NCBI GenBank assembly: GCA_013697735.1
Contig: JACCWH010000153.1
Location: 1 to 33,489 of the forward strand
Reading direction: 5' to 3'
Length of the DNA: 33,489 bases
Source of the DNA: Trueperaceae bacterium
GTDB taxonomy: Bacteria; Deinococcota; Deinococci; Deinococcales; Trueperaceae
This document shows positions 6,856 through 14,561 of this stretch, one piece after another. The notes below the pieces were generated by a model. The model made no database searches. It was not told the DNA's origin and saw only the letters and a program-made list of their open reading frames with translations. Made by a program: the position numbers and the translations under genes. Every line of letters starts with the position of its first letter. The first letter of the stretch is position 1.

Positions 6856-7731
6856 GTGAGCGACCCCGTCCGCTACGTCTCGTGGGCCGAGGTGCCCGCC
6901 GGCCTCCGGCCCGCCAACGACCTGCGCTTCGCCGGTCTCGAGCCGCGCGGCGGCCCCGCGGGCGTGCTGGTGATCGACGACCGCGAGGTCGAACTCTTCC
7001 GCAGCGCCGACGCCACGCCACGTGTCCGGCCGGCGACCGCGCCCGCTCGCGACGGGGCCATCCCGCCACCGATCGGGTCGCCTGGCTCCACCGGCGGCCG
7101 AGCCTCGCGCCGGAGCGCGGTCGCGCTGCCGCACGCCTCAGGGCTCTTGGCGCGACTCAAGCGCAGCGACGCCGACGGTGCCACGACCGTGACCACGGCG
7201 CGAACCTGGGTGCGCGAGCTCCTCGACTCCTCGTTCGTCGTGCTCGACACGGAGACCACCGGGCTCGGCTACGACGACGAGATCGTCGAGATCGCCGTGG
7301 TCGGCCCCGACGGCGAAACACTGCTCGAGACGCTCGTGCGACCCCGATCCGGGCACGTGCCGGCGATGGTCTCGCGCGTGCACGGGCTCACCATGCGCGA
7401 CCTGCAGGGCGCACCGACGTGGGCAGAGGTATACGACGAGGTACTCGCGCTCACCTCCGGGAGGCGCGTGGTGGCGTGGAACGCCCCCTTCGACGAGCGG
7501 ATGGTGCGGCAATCGGCGCGCCTCTGGTCGCTCCCGGAGCGGCTGAAGGGCTTCGAGTGCGCGATGCAGGCGTACGCCTTCTGCCGCGGCGGCCGCTTCG
7601 GGCGCGCGAAGCTCGAACGGGCCGCCGCCGCGTTGGGCCTGCTCGGCGGTGCGCCACAACGCCACCGCTCGTGCGCCGATGCGCGGTTGACGCTCGACGT
7701 CCTGCGGGCCTCGATCGACGCGCGCCGCTGA
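6856..7731 (+). CDS. DEDDh 3'-5' exonuclease (DnaQ-like) with extra N-terminal region
   Basis: This 291-residue protein has a C-terminal DnaQ/epsilon-type exonuclease domain (about 125-291). All acidic residues and the general base are visible: Asp131 and Glu133 in DTETTG, Asp213 in NAPFDE, and His270 and Asp275 in HRSCADA. It should remove nucleotides from 3' ends of DNA or RNA with two metal ions. The first 120 residues are unusual. They begin with a WAEVPAGL...LRFAGLEP pattern that I recall preceding other free-standing exonucleases, followed by a Pro/Ala/Arg-rich linker (about 55-105). The GTG at 6856 is chosen because a TATGAT box sits 6 bases upstream. It is not next to the polymerase alpha subunit, so it is probably a stand-alone repair or RNA-processing exonuclease rather than the replicase proofreader. 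Function is sure at the level of exonuclease; the target is unknown. Confidence 0.83.
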   Translation: MSDPVRYVSWAEVPAGLRPANDLRFAGLEPRGGPAGVLVIDDREVELFRSADATPRVRPATAPARDGAIPPPIGSPGSTGGRASRRSAVALPHASGLLARLKRSDADGATTVTTARTWVRELLDSSFVVLDTETTGLGYDDEIVEIAVVGPDGETLLETLVRPRSGHVPAMVSRVHGLTMRDLQGAPTWAEVYDEVLALTSGRRVVAWNAPFDERMVRQSARLWSLPERLKGFECAMQAYAFCRGGRFGRAKLERAAAALGLLGGAPQRHRSCADARLTLDVLRASIDARR

Positions 7732-7734
7732 GGC

Positions 7735-7755
7735 CGCTCGGCTCCTCCCCGAGCG
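7735..7755. terminator. Bidirectional terminator hairpin
   Basis: A 7-bp stem, CGCTCGG (7735-7741) with CCGAGCG (7749-7755), and a 7-base loop fill most of the 26-base gap between the convergent exonuclease and enolase-superfamily genes. It is followed by CTTC on the plus strand. Confidence 0.5.
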
Positions 7756-7757
7756 CT

Positions 7758-8864
7758 TCAGGCCGAATAGGTCTCCACGCGCTGCGTGAGCCGCTCGACG
7801 AGATCGTGCTTGAGCTCGACGCCGATCCCGGCGCCCGGCGGCACGCGTTGCACCCCGTCGACGGCGTCGAGGAGCGGCTCGACGATGTCCTCCTCCCAGT
7901 AGCGACTGGCGCTCGAGGTGTCGCCCGGGAGCACGAACCCCTCCATCGTCGACACGTGCAGGTTGTGCGCACGACCGACCCCGGATTCGAGCATGCCCCC
8001 ACACCAGACGGGGGCACCGAACGCCACCGCCACGTCGTGCAGCCGCCGTGCGGCGACGTAGCCGCGAACGCGCCCGACCTTGACGTTGATGACCCGCCCC
8101 GCGCCGATCTGCAGCCCCTTGCGGGCGTCCTCGGCGGAGTGGATCGATTCGTCGAGGCAGATCGCCGTGGAGAGTTGGCGCTGCAACTCCGCGTGGTCGA
8201 TCAGATCGTCGTGTGCGAGCGGCTGTTCGATGTAGGAGAGGCCGAAGGCGTCGAGGCGCCGCATGGTCGCGGCGTCGACGAGCCGATAGGCGCTGTTCGC
8301 GTCGACGGTGAGGTCGGCGTTCGGGAAGGCCTCCCGGACCGCCTCGACCACATCGACGTCCCAGCCCGGCTTGATCTTGAGCTTCACGCGACGGTACCCC
8401 TGCTCGAGGTGTTCCCCCGCGAGCGCGACCGTCTCCTCGGCGCTCGCCTGGATGCCGAGCGAGACACCGACGGGGACCTCGGTGCGAACGCCGCCGAGCA
8501 GGTGCCAGAGCGGCACGCCGAGCGACTTCGCCTGTAGGTCCCAGAATGCCATCTCGACCGCGGCGACGGCCATGTTGTGGCCCCGAACCAGGCGCACGTC
8601 GTGCAGGAGCTGCTGCGGCGTGTGGTACTCGCGGCCGAGTACGGCCGGCGCCACGAAGTCGCGGATCACGCCCCACGCGGTGTCGCGCGTCTCGTAGGCG
8701 TAGCCCGGGAACTCGCCGGCGACGCACTCCGAGATGCCTTCTCCCCCGTCTCCGCGCACGCGCACGAGTAGGATGCGACGGTCCTGCTCGACGCCGAAGC
8801 TCGTCTCGAAGCGGAAGCGGAGCCGCATGGCGAGTTCACGGATCTCGATCTGATCGATGCGCAT
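7758..8864 (-). CDS. Enolase-superfamily MenC / N-succinylamino acid racemase-like enzyme
   Basis: This 368-residue member of the muconate lactonizing subgroup has a capping domain (1-125) and a barrel with every active-site element: KLKIK (Lys163 and Lys165), metal ligands Asp188 (DAN), Glu213 (IEQPL) and Asp238 (LDES), and Lys262 in KVGR. The length and the REL...RFRFETSFG opening fit the o-succinylbenzoate synthase / N-succinylamino acid racemase (OSBS/NSAR) group. The reaction starts by removing the proton alpha to a carboxylate. If OSBS, it serves menaquinone synthesis; if NSAR, it racemises N-acylated amino acids. No other men gene is present, so genome context does not decide. The ATG at 8864 is preceded by GATGAT five bases away, an imperfect match to the local leaderless box. 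It is divergent from the polymerase IV gene across a 58-base gap. Confidence 0.85.
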   Translation of the reverse strand: MRIDQIEIRELAMRLRFRFETSFGVEQDRRILLVRVRGDGGEGISECVAGEFPGYAYETRDTAWGVIRDFVAPAVLGREYHTPQQLLHDVRLVRGHNMAVAAVEMAFWDLQAKSLGVPLWHLLGGVRTEVPVGVSLGIQASAEETVALAGEHLEQGYRRVKLKIKPGWDVDVVEAVREAFPNADLTVDANSAYRLVDAATMRRLDAFGLSYIEQPLAHDDLIDHAELQRQLSTAICLDESIHSAEDARKGLQIGAGRVINVKVGRVRGYVAARRLHDVAVAFGAPVWCGGMLESGVGRAHNLHVSTMEGFVLPGDTSSASRYWEEDIVEPLLDAVDGVQRVPPGAGIGVELKHDLVERLTQRVETYSA

Positions 8865-8909
8865 ACCCCATCATCGCCCGCGGAGCGCGCCCCGTCGAGG
8901 CCGACCTGC

Positions 8910-8915
8910 TAGCGT
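8910..8915 (+). promoter_or_regulatory. -10 box of a leaderless promoter (dinB)
   Basis: TAGCGT lies 7 bases before the ATG at 8923. A GTG immediately precedes that ATG, so either could be used. No ribosome binding site is visible. Confidence 0.45.
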
Positions 8916-8922
8916 GCACGTG

Positions 8923-9999
8923 ATGCGCAAGATCGTCCACGTCGACATGGACGCGTTCTTCGCGGCCGTCGAGCAGCGCGACCACCCCGAACTCCGTGGA
9001 CTCCCCGTGGCCGTGGGCGGGGCCGGGGATCGTGGCGTGGTCATGACCGCCTCGTACGAGGCGCGCCGCTATGGTGTCGGCTCGGCGATGCCGATGGCCC
9101 ACGCGCGCCGGCGCTGCCCGGACCTCGTGATCGTGCCGCCCTCGTTCGAGGCCTATCACGCCGCGTCGCGCGCCATCCGGTCGATCTTCGGACGCTACAC
9201 CGACCTGGTGGAGCCGCTCTCGCTCGACGAGGCGTTCCTCGACGTGACGCATCCGCTCCGGAGCCCACCCTCGGCGACGCTCCTCGCGCGCGCGATCAGG
9301 GACGACATCCGCCGTGAGACGGGCCTCACGGCCTCCGCTGGCGTGGCGAACGGCAAGTTCATCGCGAAGGTGGCGTCCGGCATGCAGAAGCCCGATGGTC
9401 TCACCGTGGTACGGCCCGAGGAGTCGCTCGCCTTCGTGGCCGCTCTCCCGATCGAGCGATTCTTCGGCGTCGGCCCGAAGACGGCGGAGCGCATGCACGC
9501 GCTCGGCATCCGCTCGGGTGCCGACCTCCGCGAGCGTGGGCACGCCGAACTCGTGGCGCACTTCGGCAAGGCCGGCGGGTTCCTCTACCGGATCGCGCGG
9601 GCCGACGACGAGCGGCCGGTGGTCCCCGACCGCGAGCGCAAGTCGATCGGCGCGGAGCGGACGTTCGAGCGCGACGTACACGACGACGCGCGCATCCTCA
9701 GCGAACTCGAGAAGGTCTGCGACACGGTGGCCGAACGACTCGTGCGCTCCCTTCTGGCGGCGCGAACCGTGACGCTCAAGGTGAAGTATCGCGACTTCAA
9801 GGTGGTGACGCGCTCGCACACGCCGCGCACACCCGTAGCGTCGCTCGACGACCTCTGGAGCGTCGCGCGTTCGCTCGCGCTCGACGTCGACCGCCCTGCC
9901 GGTGCGGTGCGACTCGTGGGCGTCAGCGTGCGCTCCCTCCTACCGCGTGCCGAGCGTGTGGTGCAACCGCGGCTCGTGTTCGACGCCGCGCCGCCGTGA
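8923..9999 (+). CDS. dinB: DNA polymerase IV (Y family)
   Basis: This 358-residue error-prone polymerase copies across damaged bases. The catalytic carboxylates are present: Asp8 in HVDMDAFF, and Asp102 and Glu103 in SLDEAF. The steric-gate Phe12/Phe13 region, the YEARRYGV fingers motif, the ASAGVANGKFIAKVAS palm segment and the helix-hairpin-helix FFGVGPKTAERM follow in the usual order. The little-finger domain covers about 235-350. I see no beta-clamp motif of the QxxLxLF type, though the last residues (VVQPRLVF) may serve that role. It ends 9 bases before a convergent gene. The leaderless-type promoter contains no obvious LexA box. Together with polymerase I, RarA and the exonuclease it adds to a repair-rich neighbourhood, but these genes do not form an operon. 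Confidence 0.95.
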   Translation: MRKIVHVDMDAFFAAVEQRDHPELRGLPVAVGGAGDRGVVMTASYEARRYGVGSAMPMAHARRRCPDLVIVPPSFEAYHAASRAIRSIFGRYTDLVEPLSLDEAFLDVTHPLRSPPSATLLARAIRDDIRRETGLTASAGVANGKFIAKVASGMQKPDGLTVVRPEESLAFVAALPIERFFGVGPKTAERMHALGIRSGADLRERGHAELVAHFGKAGGFLYRIARADDERPVVPDRERKSIGAERTFERDVHDDARILSELEKVCDTVAERLVRSLLAARTVTLKVKYRDFKVVTRSHTPRTPVASLDDLWSVARSLALDVDRPAGAVRLVGVSVRSLLPRAERVVQPRLVFDAAPP

Positions 10000-10008
10000 A
10001 GGGGTCGA

Positions 10009-10446
10009 TCAACCCTCGGAACGATCGTCGCGGCGAGGGAAGTCTCGTGCGCGCTCGAGATCATCCTCGATGAGGCCACCGTCACCCGCGAGCGACTCCA
10101 CGTGATGGCGCAGCTCGTGCGTCAGCGTCTCCCAGAGCTCGTCCTCCCAGTCGAAGCGGTCGTCGCCCTCGGCGATCCGGACGAAGGAGCCGTAGTAGAG
10201 CGCGACGTGGCGGCCGAGACCGTCGCCTCCGCCCAGGAACTGCTCCGGGCCCGGATCGAGGTACTCGCCCATCCGCCAGACGTCCTCGAACTCGGGCTCC
10301 GGCTTCGGCTCCTCGATCGCATGGATCCCCTGCAGACCGCGAAGGAACTCGTCCGGGATGTCGTCCACCATGGCGGCGAGCAGCCGCTCGAATTCTTCGA
10401 AGGGCATCGGGTCGCTCTGGCGCCGTCGTGGCCGTCGCCTCGTCAT
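10009..10446 (-). CDS. Small zincin-like metallopeptidase family protein
   Basis: This 145-residue soluble protein contains THELRHHVE, an HExxH zinc motif (His110, Glu111, His114) typical of the short 'possibl zinc metallo-peptidase' family (Pfam Zincin_1 type). Members usually carry an acidic residue downstream as third ligand; candidates here are Asp122 or Glu127. The middle region is acidic and the N-terminus basic (RRRPRRR), which may contact nucleic acid or simply reflect base composition. The gene starts 9 bases after the surE stop on the same strand, so the two are probably cotranscribed. Peptidase activity is often assumed for this family but rarely shown. It converges on dinB with only 9 bases between them. 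Confidence 0.72.
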   Translation of the reverse strand: MTRRRPRRRQSDPMPFEEFERLLAAMVDDIPDEFLRGLQGIHAIEEPKPEPEFEDVWRMGEYLDPGPEQFLGGGDGLGRHVALYYGSFVRIAEGDDRFDWEDELWETLTHELRHHVESLAGDGGLIEDDLERARDFPRRDDRSEG

Positions 10447-10455
10447 GCGCGCACG

Positions 10456-11187
10456 TCAGTGGCGCTGCGTCTTACGCAGCGCACGCTCGAGCCGGAGATC
10501 GTCGGTCAGATCGAGGCGGATGGGATTGAGCGACACGAACCCCTGCTCGATCGCCCAGCGATCCGTCCCCTCCTCGACCTGCTCGCGCGGCTCCTCCGAG
10601 AACCAGTAGTGTGTGCGCCCCTTCGGGTCCTCCCCCGGAATGAGGTAGCCGTCGTAGTGCCGGACCGACTGCCGCGTCCAACGCATCCCCTTGGGCGCGA
10701 TCGGGAAGTTGACGTTGAGCAATGGTAGGTCGCCGATGTCGAGCATCAGGTCGATCACCTCGCGGATGTAGGGCTCGTAGACCGCGTAGTCGATCGGGTC
10801 CTCGTCCACGGGACCGCTGAAAGCGATCGCCGGGATGCCGAGGAACGCCGCCTGCTTGGCGGCGCCGACGGTGCCGGAGTGCCAGATGTTGTGCCCGATG
10901 TTCAGTCCGAGGTTGATGCCCGATACCACGAGGTCGACCTTGTCCCAATGGTGCGTCCCGAGCGCCACGGCGTCGGCGGGCGTGCCATCGACCCGGTACG
11001 CCTCGATCCCTTCGATCGGGGTCCGGTGGTAGTGGAGCGGCCGGCGCACGGTGATGGCGTGCCCCATCGCGGACTGCTCGACGTCCGGGGCCACCAGCCG
11101 AACGTCGCCATAGCCCTGCGCGACGCGTGCTAGGGCGTGAATACCGGGGCTGTAGACCCCGTCGTCGTTGCTCACGAGGATTCGCAT
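10456..11187 (-). CDS. surE: 5'/3'-nucleotidase SurE
   Basis: This 243-residue metal-dependent phosphatase removes phosphate from nucleoside monophosphates and possibly short polyphosphate. The SurE signature SNDDG gives metal ligands Asp8 and Asp9, and the block VSGINLG...HSGTVGAAKQAAFLGIPAIAFS is characteristic. The loop usually written PDRNRSG is PDVEQSAMG here, as in many members outside proteobacteria. The ATG at 11187 gives the standard MRILVSNDDG start; a TTG one codon upstream (11190) is possible. TATGAT at 11201-11196 lies 8 bases before the ATG, so the mRNA has little or no leader. A 12-base perfect palindrome sits just upstream of that box. The downstream zincin-like gene probably shares the transcript. 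Confidence 0.95.
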   Translation of the reverse strand: MRILVSNDDGVYSPGIHALARVAQGYGDVRLVAPDVEQSAMGHAITVRRPLHYHRTPIEGIEAYRVDGTPADAVALGTHHWDKVDLVVSGINLGLNIGHNIWHSGTVGAAKQAAFLGIPAIAFSGPVDEDPIDYAVYEPYIREVIDLMLDIGDLPLLNVNFPIAPKGMRWTRQSVRHYDGYLIPGEDPKGRTHYWFSEEPREQVEEGTDRWAIEQGFVSLNPIRLDLTDDLRLERALRKTQRH

Positions 11188-11195
11188 CAACGTCG

Positions 11196-11201
11196 ATCAT
11201 A
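11196..11201 (-). promoter_or_regulatory. -10 box of surE
   Basis: TATGAT on the minus strand, 5 bases before a TTG and 8 before the ATG of surE. It fits the leaderless layout of neighbouring genes. Confidence 0.5.
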
Positions 11202-11202
11202 G

Positions 11203-11214
11203 CCGGTGCACCGG
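11203..11214. promoter_or_regulatory. 12-base palindrome next to the surE promoter
   Basis: CCGGTGCACCGG is perfectly self-complementary and abuts the surE -10 box on its upstream side. It could be an operator, or part of the polA 3' end, which lies 37 bases further upstream on the same strand. The evidence is symmetry and position only. Confidence 0.3.
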
Positions 11215-11250
11215 AAGGGGAGCGATGTGAGCGTGCACCTCGTCGCCCGG

Positions 11251-13950
11251 TCAGCCGTCCCCAGCGAGCCAGGTCCGAGCGAGCACCGCGTCGACCTTCA
11301 TCGGCACCCGCAGCGTCATGGCGCCGGCCATCTCCTCGATCGTGAGGTCGCGGACGCGCTCTGCGTCGCGGCGCGGCGTCTCGAGCACGAGCTCGTCGTG
11401 CACCTGGATGAGCAGGCGGCTCTCGGGCGCTTCGCGCTCGAGTCGTTCGTGCAGGCGGACCATCGCCAGCTTGATCATGTCGGCCGCCGAGCCCTGGATC
11501 ACGGTGTTGATCGCCAGTCGCTCACCCAGCGCGCGCTCGTTGAAGTTGCGGCTGTGGACTTGCGGGATGGGGCGGCGCCGCCCGAGGATCGTGGTGACGG
11601 ACCCGTGCGTCTTCGCCTCCTCGACGCAGGCGCGTAGGAATCGCTCCAGGCCGGTGTAGCGCGCCTTGTAGGCGTCGATGAAGGCCTGGGCGTCGCTCGC
11701 GGGGATCCGCAGCGTGCGGGCGAGGCCGTAGGCGGTCTGGCCGTAGACGATCCCGAAGTTGACGGTCTTCGCCACTCGCCGCTGCTCGTCGCCGACCGCG
11801 TCGAGTGGCATCTCGAAGATCTGCGACGCGACGTAGGTGTGGATGTCGAGCCCCTCGCGGAAGGCCCGCAGGAGCTCGTCGTCTTCCGAGAAGTGCGCCA
11901 GGAAACGGAGCTCGATCTGGGAGTAGTCGGCTGCGAGGAGGAGGTGGTCGGCGTCGCGCGCCACGAAGGCGCGGCGGATCTCGCGCCCCGCTTCGGAGCG
12001 GATGGGGATGTTCTGGATGTTCGGATCCGACGACGACAAGCGTCCCGTGGCGGCGCCCGTCTGATTGAAGCTCGCGTGCAGGCGCCCGGTGCGGGGCGAG
12101 ACGTAGCTCGGCAAGGGATCGACGTAGGTGCCCAGGAGCTTGGTGAGCTCGCGGTACTCGAGTACCAGCGGCGGCAGCGGATGCGCGGTCTCGCTCGCCA
12201 GCGTCTCGAGCACCTCGGCGTCGGTCGAGAAGCCGGTCTTCGTCTTCTTGACGACCGGCAGCCCGAGCTTCGTGAAGAGCACCTCGGAGAGCTGCTTCGG
12301 GCTGTCGAGGTTGAACTCGAACCCGGCCGCCTCGCCCACGCGGCTGCGGAGGTCGTCGATCCGGATCAGCAGCGTCTCGCGGTAGGCGTGGAGGAGGTCG
12401 ACGTCGAGCGAAACGCCGGCGCCTTCCATCGACGCCAGCACCCGCACGAGCGGCATCTCGACCTCGGTGAAGAGGCGCGCGAGCGCGTCGCCGGCGTCGG
12501 CGATCTCCCCTTCGAGCCGCTCGTAGAGCCGCCAGGTGACGTCGGCGTCCTCGGCGGCGTAGGCGAGGAGCTCGTCCATGGGCACGTCGAGCATCGAGCG
12601 CTGGCTCTTCCCCTTGCCGATGATCGCGCTGATGGGCGTGGTCGTGATCCCGAGGAGGTCGCGCGCGAGATCGTCCATCCCCACCCCGCGCCGCTCGGGG
12701 TTCAGCAGCGACGCGGCGATCATCGTGTCGAAGAGCTCGCCGGCGAGCGTGATGCCGGCGCACGAGAGCACCGACATGTCGTACTTCAGGTTCTGCCCCA
12801 CCTTGCGGATCGCGGGATCCTCCAGGACGGGCCGGAGCGCCTCGAGCGTGTCGACGGGGTCGAGCGACGTCGCCACGTGGCTGCGCACGGGGACGTACCA
12901 GGCGGATCCCGCGCGCCACGAGAACGAGAGGCCGCACAGGTCGCAGTCCATCGGCCGGAGCCCGGTCGTCTCCGTATCGACCGCGATGGCGCGCTCGGAG
13001 CGCATGAGGGCGACGAGCTCCGCCAGCGCCTCCTTCGTGTCGACGAGGCGATAGTCGAGCGGCACGGCGTCGGCGGGGGCGGGCTCTGCCGCGAGCGCGC
13101 CGTCGGGGAGCCCATCGAGGAAGGAGCGGAAGCCGAGCTCGGCGAAGACCTCCCGGACGTCGTCTTTCGTCACGCTCGGCGTGCGGCAGCGCTCGAGGTC
13201 GAACTCGAAGTCGAGGTCTCGTCGCAGGGTCACCAGCTGGCGGGTGACGGGGAGGAGGTCGCGTGCCTCGAGCAGGCGTTCGCGGAGCTTCGGCGTCTGC
13301 TCGTCGGCGTGCTCCAGCACCGCGTCTGCCGTGCCATAGCGGTCGATGAGCTTCAACGCGGTCTTCTGGCCCACTCCGTGGACGCCCGGTACGTTGTCGG
13401 TCGAGTCGCCGACGAGGGTCTGGATCTCGACCGCCTGCTCGGGCGTGTAGCCCTTCGTCTCCCAGAGGCGCTCGGCGTCGAGGACCTCGCCCGTCGAGGG
13501 GTCCCACAGCGCGACCTGATGACTGAGGATCTGGTGGAGATCCTTGTCCTTGCTGGCGATGCGGAGCTCGACGTCGCTCCCTTTCAGGCGCTCGGCGATC
13601 GTGGCGATGAGGTCGTCGGCCTCCTGCCCGTCCACGCGGTAGATGGGGACGCGCATCGCCTCGATCACCTGCACGGCGCGGGCGAACTGGGTGTGCAGGT
13701 CGTCCGGCGCCGCTTCGCGGTGCGCCTTGTACTGCGGATAGAACGCCTTGCGCTCCGTCGTCTCGTCGGAGACGTCGAAGGCGACGGCCAGGTAGTCGGG
13801 GCGCTCCTTGAGCACGATCGCGAGCAGCATCTGCGTGAATACGTAGACGGCCTTGACGCTCTCGCCCGAAGGGCTCGACAGTGGGCGGAACGGCGCGTAG
13901 TAGGCGCGGAAGAGCTGCGCGTAGCCGTCGATCAGGTAGAAGGTGCGCAC
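11251..13950 (-). CDS. polA: DNA polymerase I
   Basis: This 899-residue polymerase has all three modules. Residues 1-290 form the 5' nuclease domain that removes primers. Residues about 305-490 form the 3'-5' exonuclease, and its proofreading residues look intact: Asp325 and Glu327 in DTETTG, the Asp in NLKYD, and the YAAEDAD motif. Thermus aquaticus Pol I lacks these. Residues about 495-899 form the family A polymerase, with motif A DYSQIELR, motif B RRVAKTVNFGIVYG and motif C QVHDE (His851, Asp852, Glu853). The GTG at 13950 is chosen because it opens directly with the conserved FYLIDGYAQLFRAYYAPF region and lies 6 bases after TAGTCT. It works in repair and Okazaki fragment maturation. It is divergent from a lipoprotein gene with only 43 bases between start codons. 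Confidence 0.97.
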   Translation of the reverse strand: MRTFYLIDGYAQLFRAYYAPFRPLSSPSGESVKAVYVFTQMLLAIVLKERPDYLAVAFDVSDETTERKAFYPQYKAHREAAPDDLHTQFARAVQVIEAMRVPIYRVDGQEADDLIATIAERLKGSDVELRIASKDKDLHQILSHQVALWDPSTGEVLDAERLWETKGYTPEQAVEIQTLVGDSTDNVPGVHGVGQKTALKLIDRYGTADAVLEHADEQTPKLRERLLEARDLLPVTRQLVTLRRDLDFEFDLERCRTPSVTKDDVREVFAELGFRSFLDGLPDGALAAEPAPADAVPLDYRLVDTKEALAELVALMRSERAIAVDTETTGLRPMDCDLCGLSFSWRAGSAWYVPVRSHVATSLDPVDTLEALRPVLEDPAIRKVGQNLKYDMSVLSCAGITLAGELFDTMIAASLLNPERRGVGMDDLARDLLGITTTPISAIIGKGKSQRSMLDVPMDELLAYAAEDADVTWRLYERLEGEIADAGDALARLFTEVEMPLVRVLASMEGAGVSLDVDLLHAYRETLLIRIDDLRSRVGEAAGFEFNLDSPKQLSEVLFTKLGLPVVKKTKTGFSTDAEVLETLASETAHPLPPLVLEYRELTKLLGTYVDPLPSYVSPRTGRLHASFNQTGAATGRLSSSDPNIQNIPIRSEAGREIRRAFVARDADHLLLAADYSQIELRFLAHFSEDDELLRAFREGLDIHTYVASQIFEMPLDAVGDEQRRVAKTVNFGIVYGQTAYGLARTLRIPASDAQAFIDAYKARYTGLERFLRACVEEAKTHGSVTTILGRRRPIPQVHSRNFNERALGERLAINTVIQGSAADMIKLAMVRLHERLEREAPESRLLIQVHDELVLETPRRDAERVRDLTIEEMAGAMTLRVPMKVDAVLARTWLAGDG

Positions 13951-13956
13951 CCGTTC

Positions 13957-13962
13957 AGACTA
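13957..13962 (-). promoter_or_regulatory. -10 box of the leaderless polA promoter
   Basis: TAGTCT on the minus strand, exactly 6 bases before the polA GTG. Any -35 contact would fall on the -10 box of the divergent lipoprotein promoter 20 bases away. Confidence 0.55.
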
Positions 13963-13981
13963 CCGCGCGCGAGGCGGTTGC

Positions 13982-13987
13982 TAGACT
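13982..13987 (+). promoter_or_regulatory. -10 box of the leaderless lipoprotein promoter
   Basis: TAGACT, exactly 6 bases before the GTG at 13994. Together with the polA box it makes a back-to-back promoter pair with 19 bases between the two boxes. Confidence 0.55.
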
Positions 13988-13993
13988 GCCGAC

Positions 13994-14419
13994 GTGAAGG
14001 TCTCGTCGCCCGTACCCGGCACCGTCGCCCTGCGCAGGGTGTCGCGGTGGCTCCTGAGCATCCTCCTGGCGACGTCCGTGGTCGCCTGCCGTCCGCCCGA
14101 AGCCGGCGGGGGCGACGCATCACGAACCGTGTCGGCGCGCGTGATCGACGATTCGCCTCGAACGGGCCCGGCCACCATCGAGGTCGAGGTGCTGCGCGAC
14201 GGCGAGCGCGTCGCGGGAGCGAGCGTCCGGGTGACGGGCGACATGACGCATGCCGGCATGATTCCGGTCGTGAGCGACGCCGTCGATCTCGGCGACGGCC
14301 GCTACCGGACGGAGTCGTTCGCATTCACGATGGCGGGTGATTGGATATTGAGCGTCGACGTGACGTATCCAGACGCGGTGACGCGTCAGGTCTCGGTGCC
14401 GCTGTCGGTCGGACGCTGA
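13994..14419 (+). CDS. Lipoprotein with FixH/YtkA-like domain
   Basis: This 141-residue protein has a lipoprotein signal peptide: basic start, hydrophobic WLLSILLATSVV, lipobox ending in Cys32. It should be anchored to the outer face of the membrane. The rest (about 45-141) is a small beta-sandwich resembling FixH/YtkA-like domains. These often carry copper or calcium, or help cytochrome oxidase assembly. TGDMTHAGM contains Met and His residues that could bind copper, though I cannot confirm this. The GTG at 13994 fits both the signal peptide and the TAGACT box 6 bases upstream. No oxidase gene is nearby. The family call is moderate and the copper role is inference. It converges on the arsenic operon across a 142-base gap. 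Confidence 0.7.
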   Translation: MKVSSPVPGTVALRRVSRWLLSILLATSVVACRPPEAGGGDASRTVSARVIDDSPRTGPATIEVEVLRDGERVAGASVRVTGDMTHAGMIPVVSDAVDLGDGRYRTESFAFTMAGDWILSVDVTYPDAVTRQVSVPLSVGR

Positions 14420-14561
14420 ACACGACTCCGAGGGTGGGAAAGGGTGCGTGCGGGTTCGCCACGCCCGCGGTGAGTGAGGTTCCGCCTCACGCGACAGCGC
14501 CACCCCCGGGGGGAGCCGGGTCGCACCGGCCGTAGCCTAGCGAAGCCGCGCGCGGCTTGTG
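14420..14561. other. Convergent intergenic stretch with several small inverted repeats
   Basis: This 142-base gap between convergent genes holds GCGGG...CCCGC (14450-14468), GTGAGG...CCTCAC with a 5-base loop (14474-14490), and a perfect 16-base palindrome AAGCCGCG/CGCGGCTT (14543-14558) ending 3 bases before the acr3 stop. It most likely works as a two-way transcription end. No T-tract, tRNA or known riboswitch core is visible on either strand. Confidence 0.4.

Noticed and set aside
11522-13507. Long Arg/Pro-rich open frame (661 codons) on the minus strand inside polA
   Set aside because: It is the frame-shifted shadow of polA in high-GC sequence; composition is low-complexity and no family motif is present.
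11839-14340. Open frame of 833 codons on the plus strand antisense to polA
   Set aside because: It runs opposite to polA and across the divergent promoters, and reads as charged repeats without any recognisable domain.
14420-14561. Possible structured RNA or riboswitch between the lipoprotein and acr3
   Set aside because: The gap is between two 3' ends, so no gene downstream could be controlled, and none of the known cores I can recognise is present.
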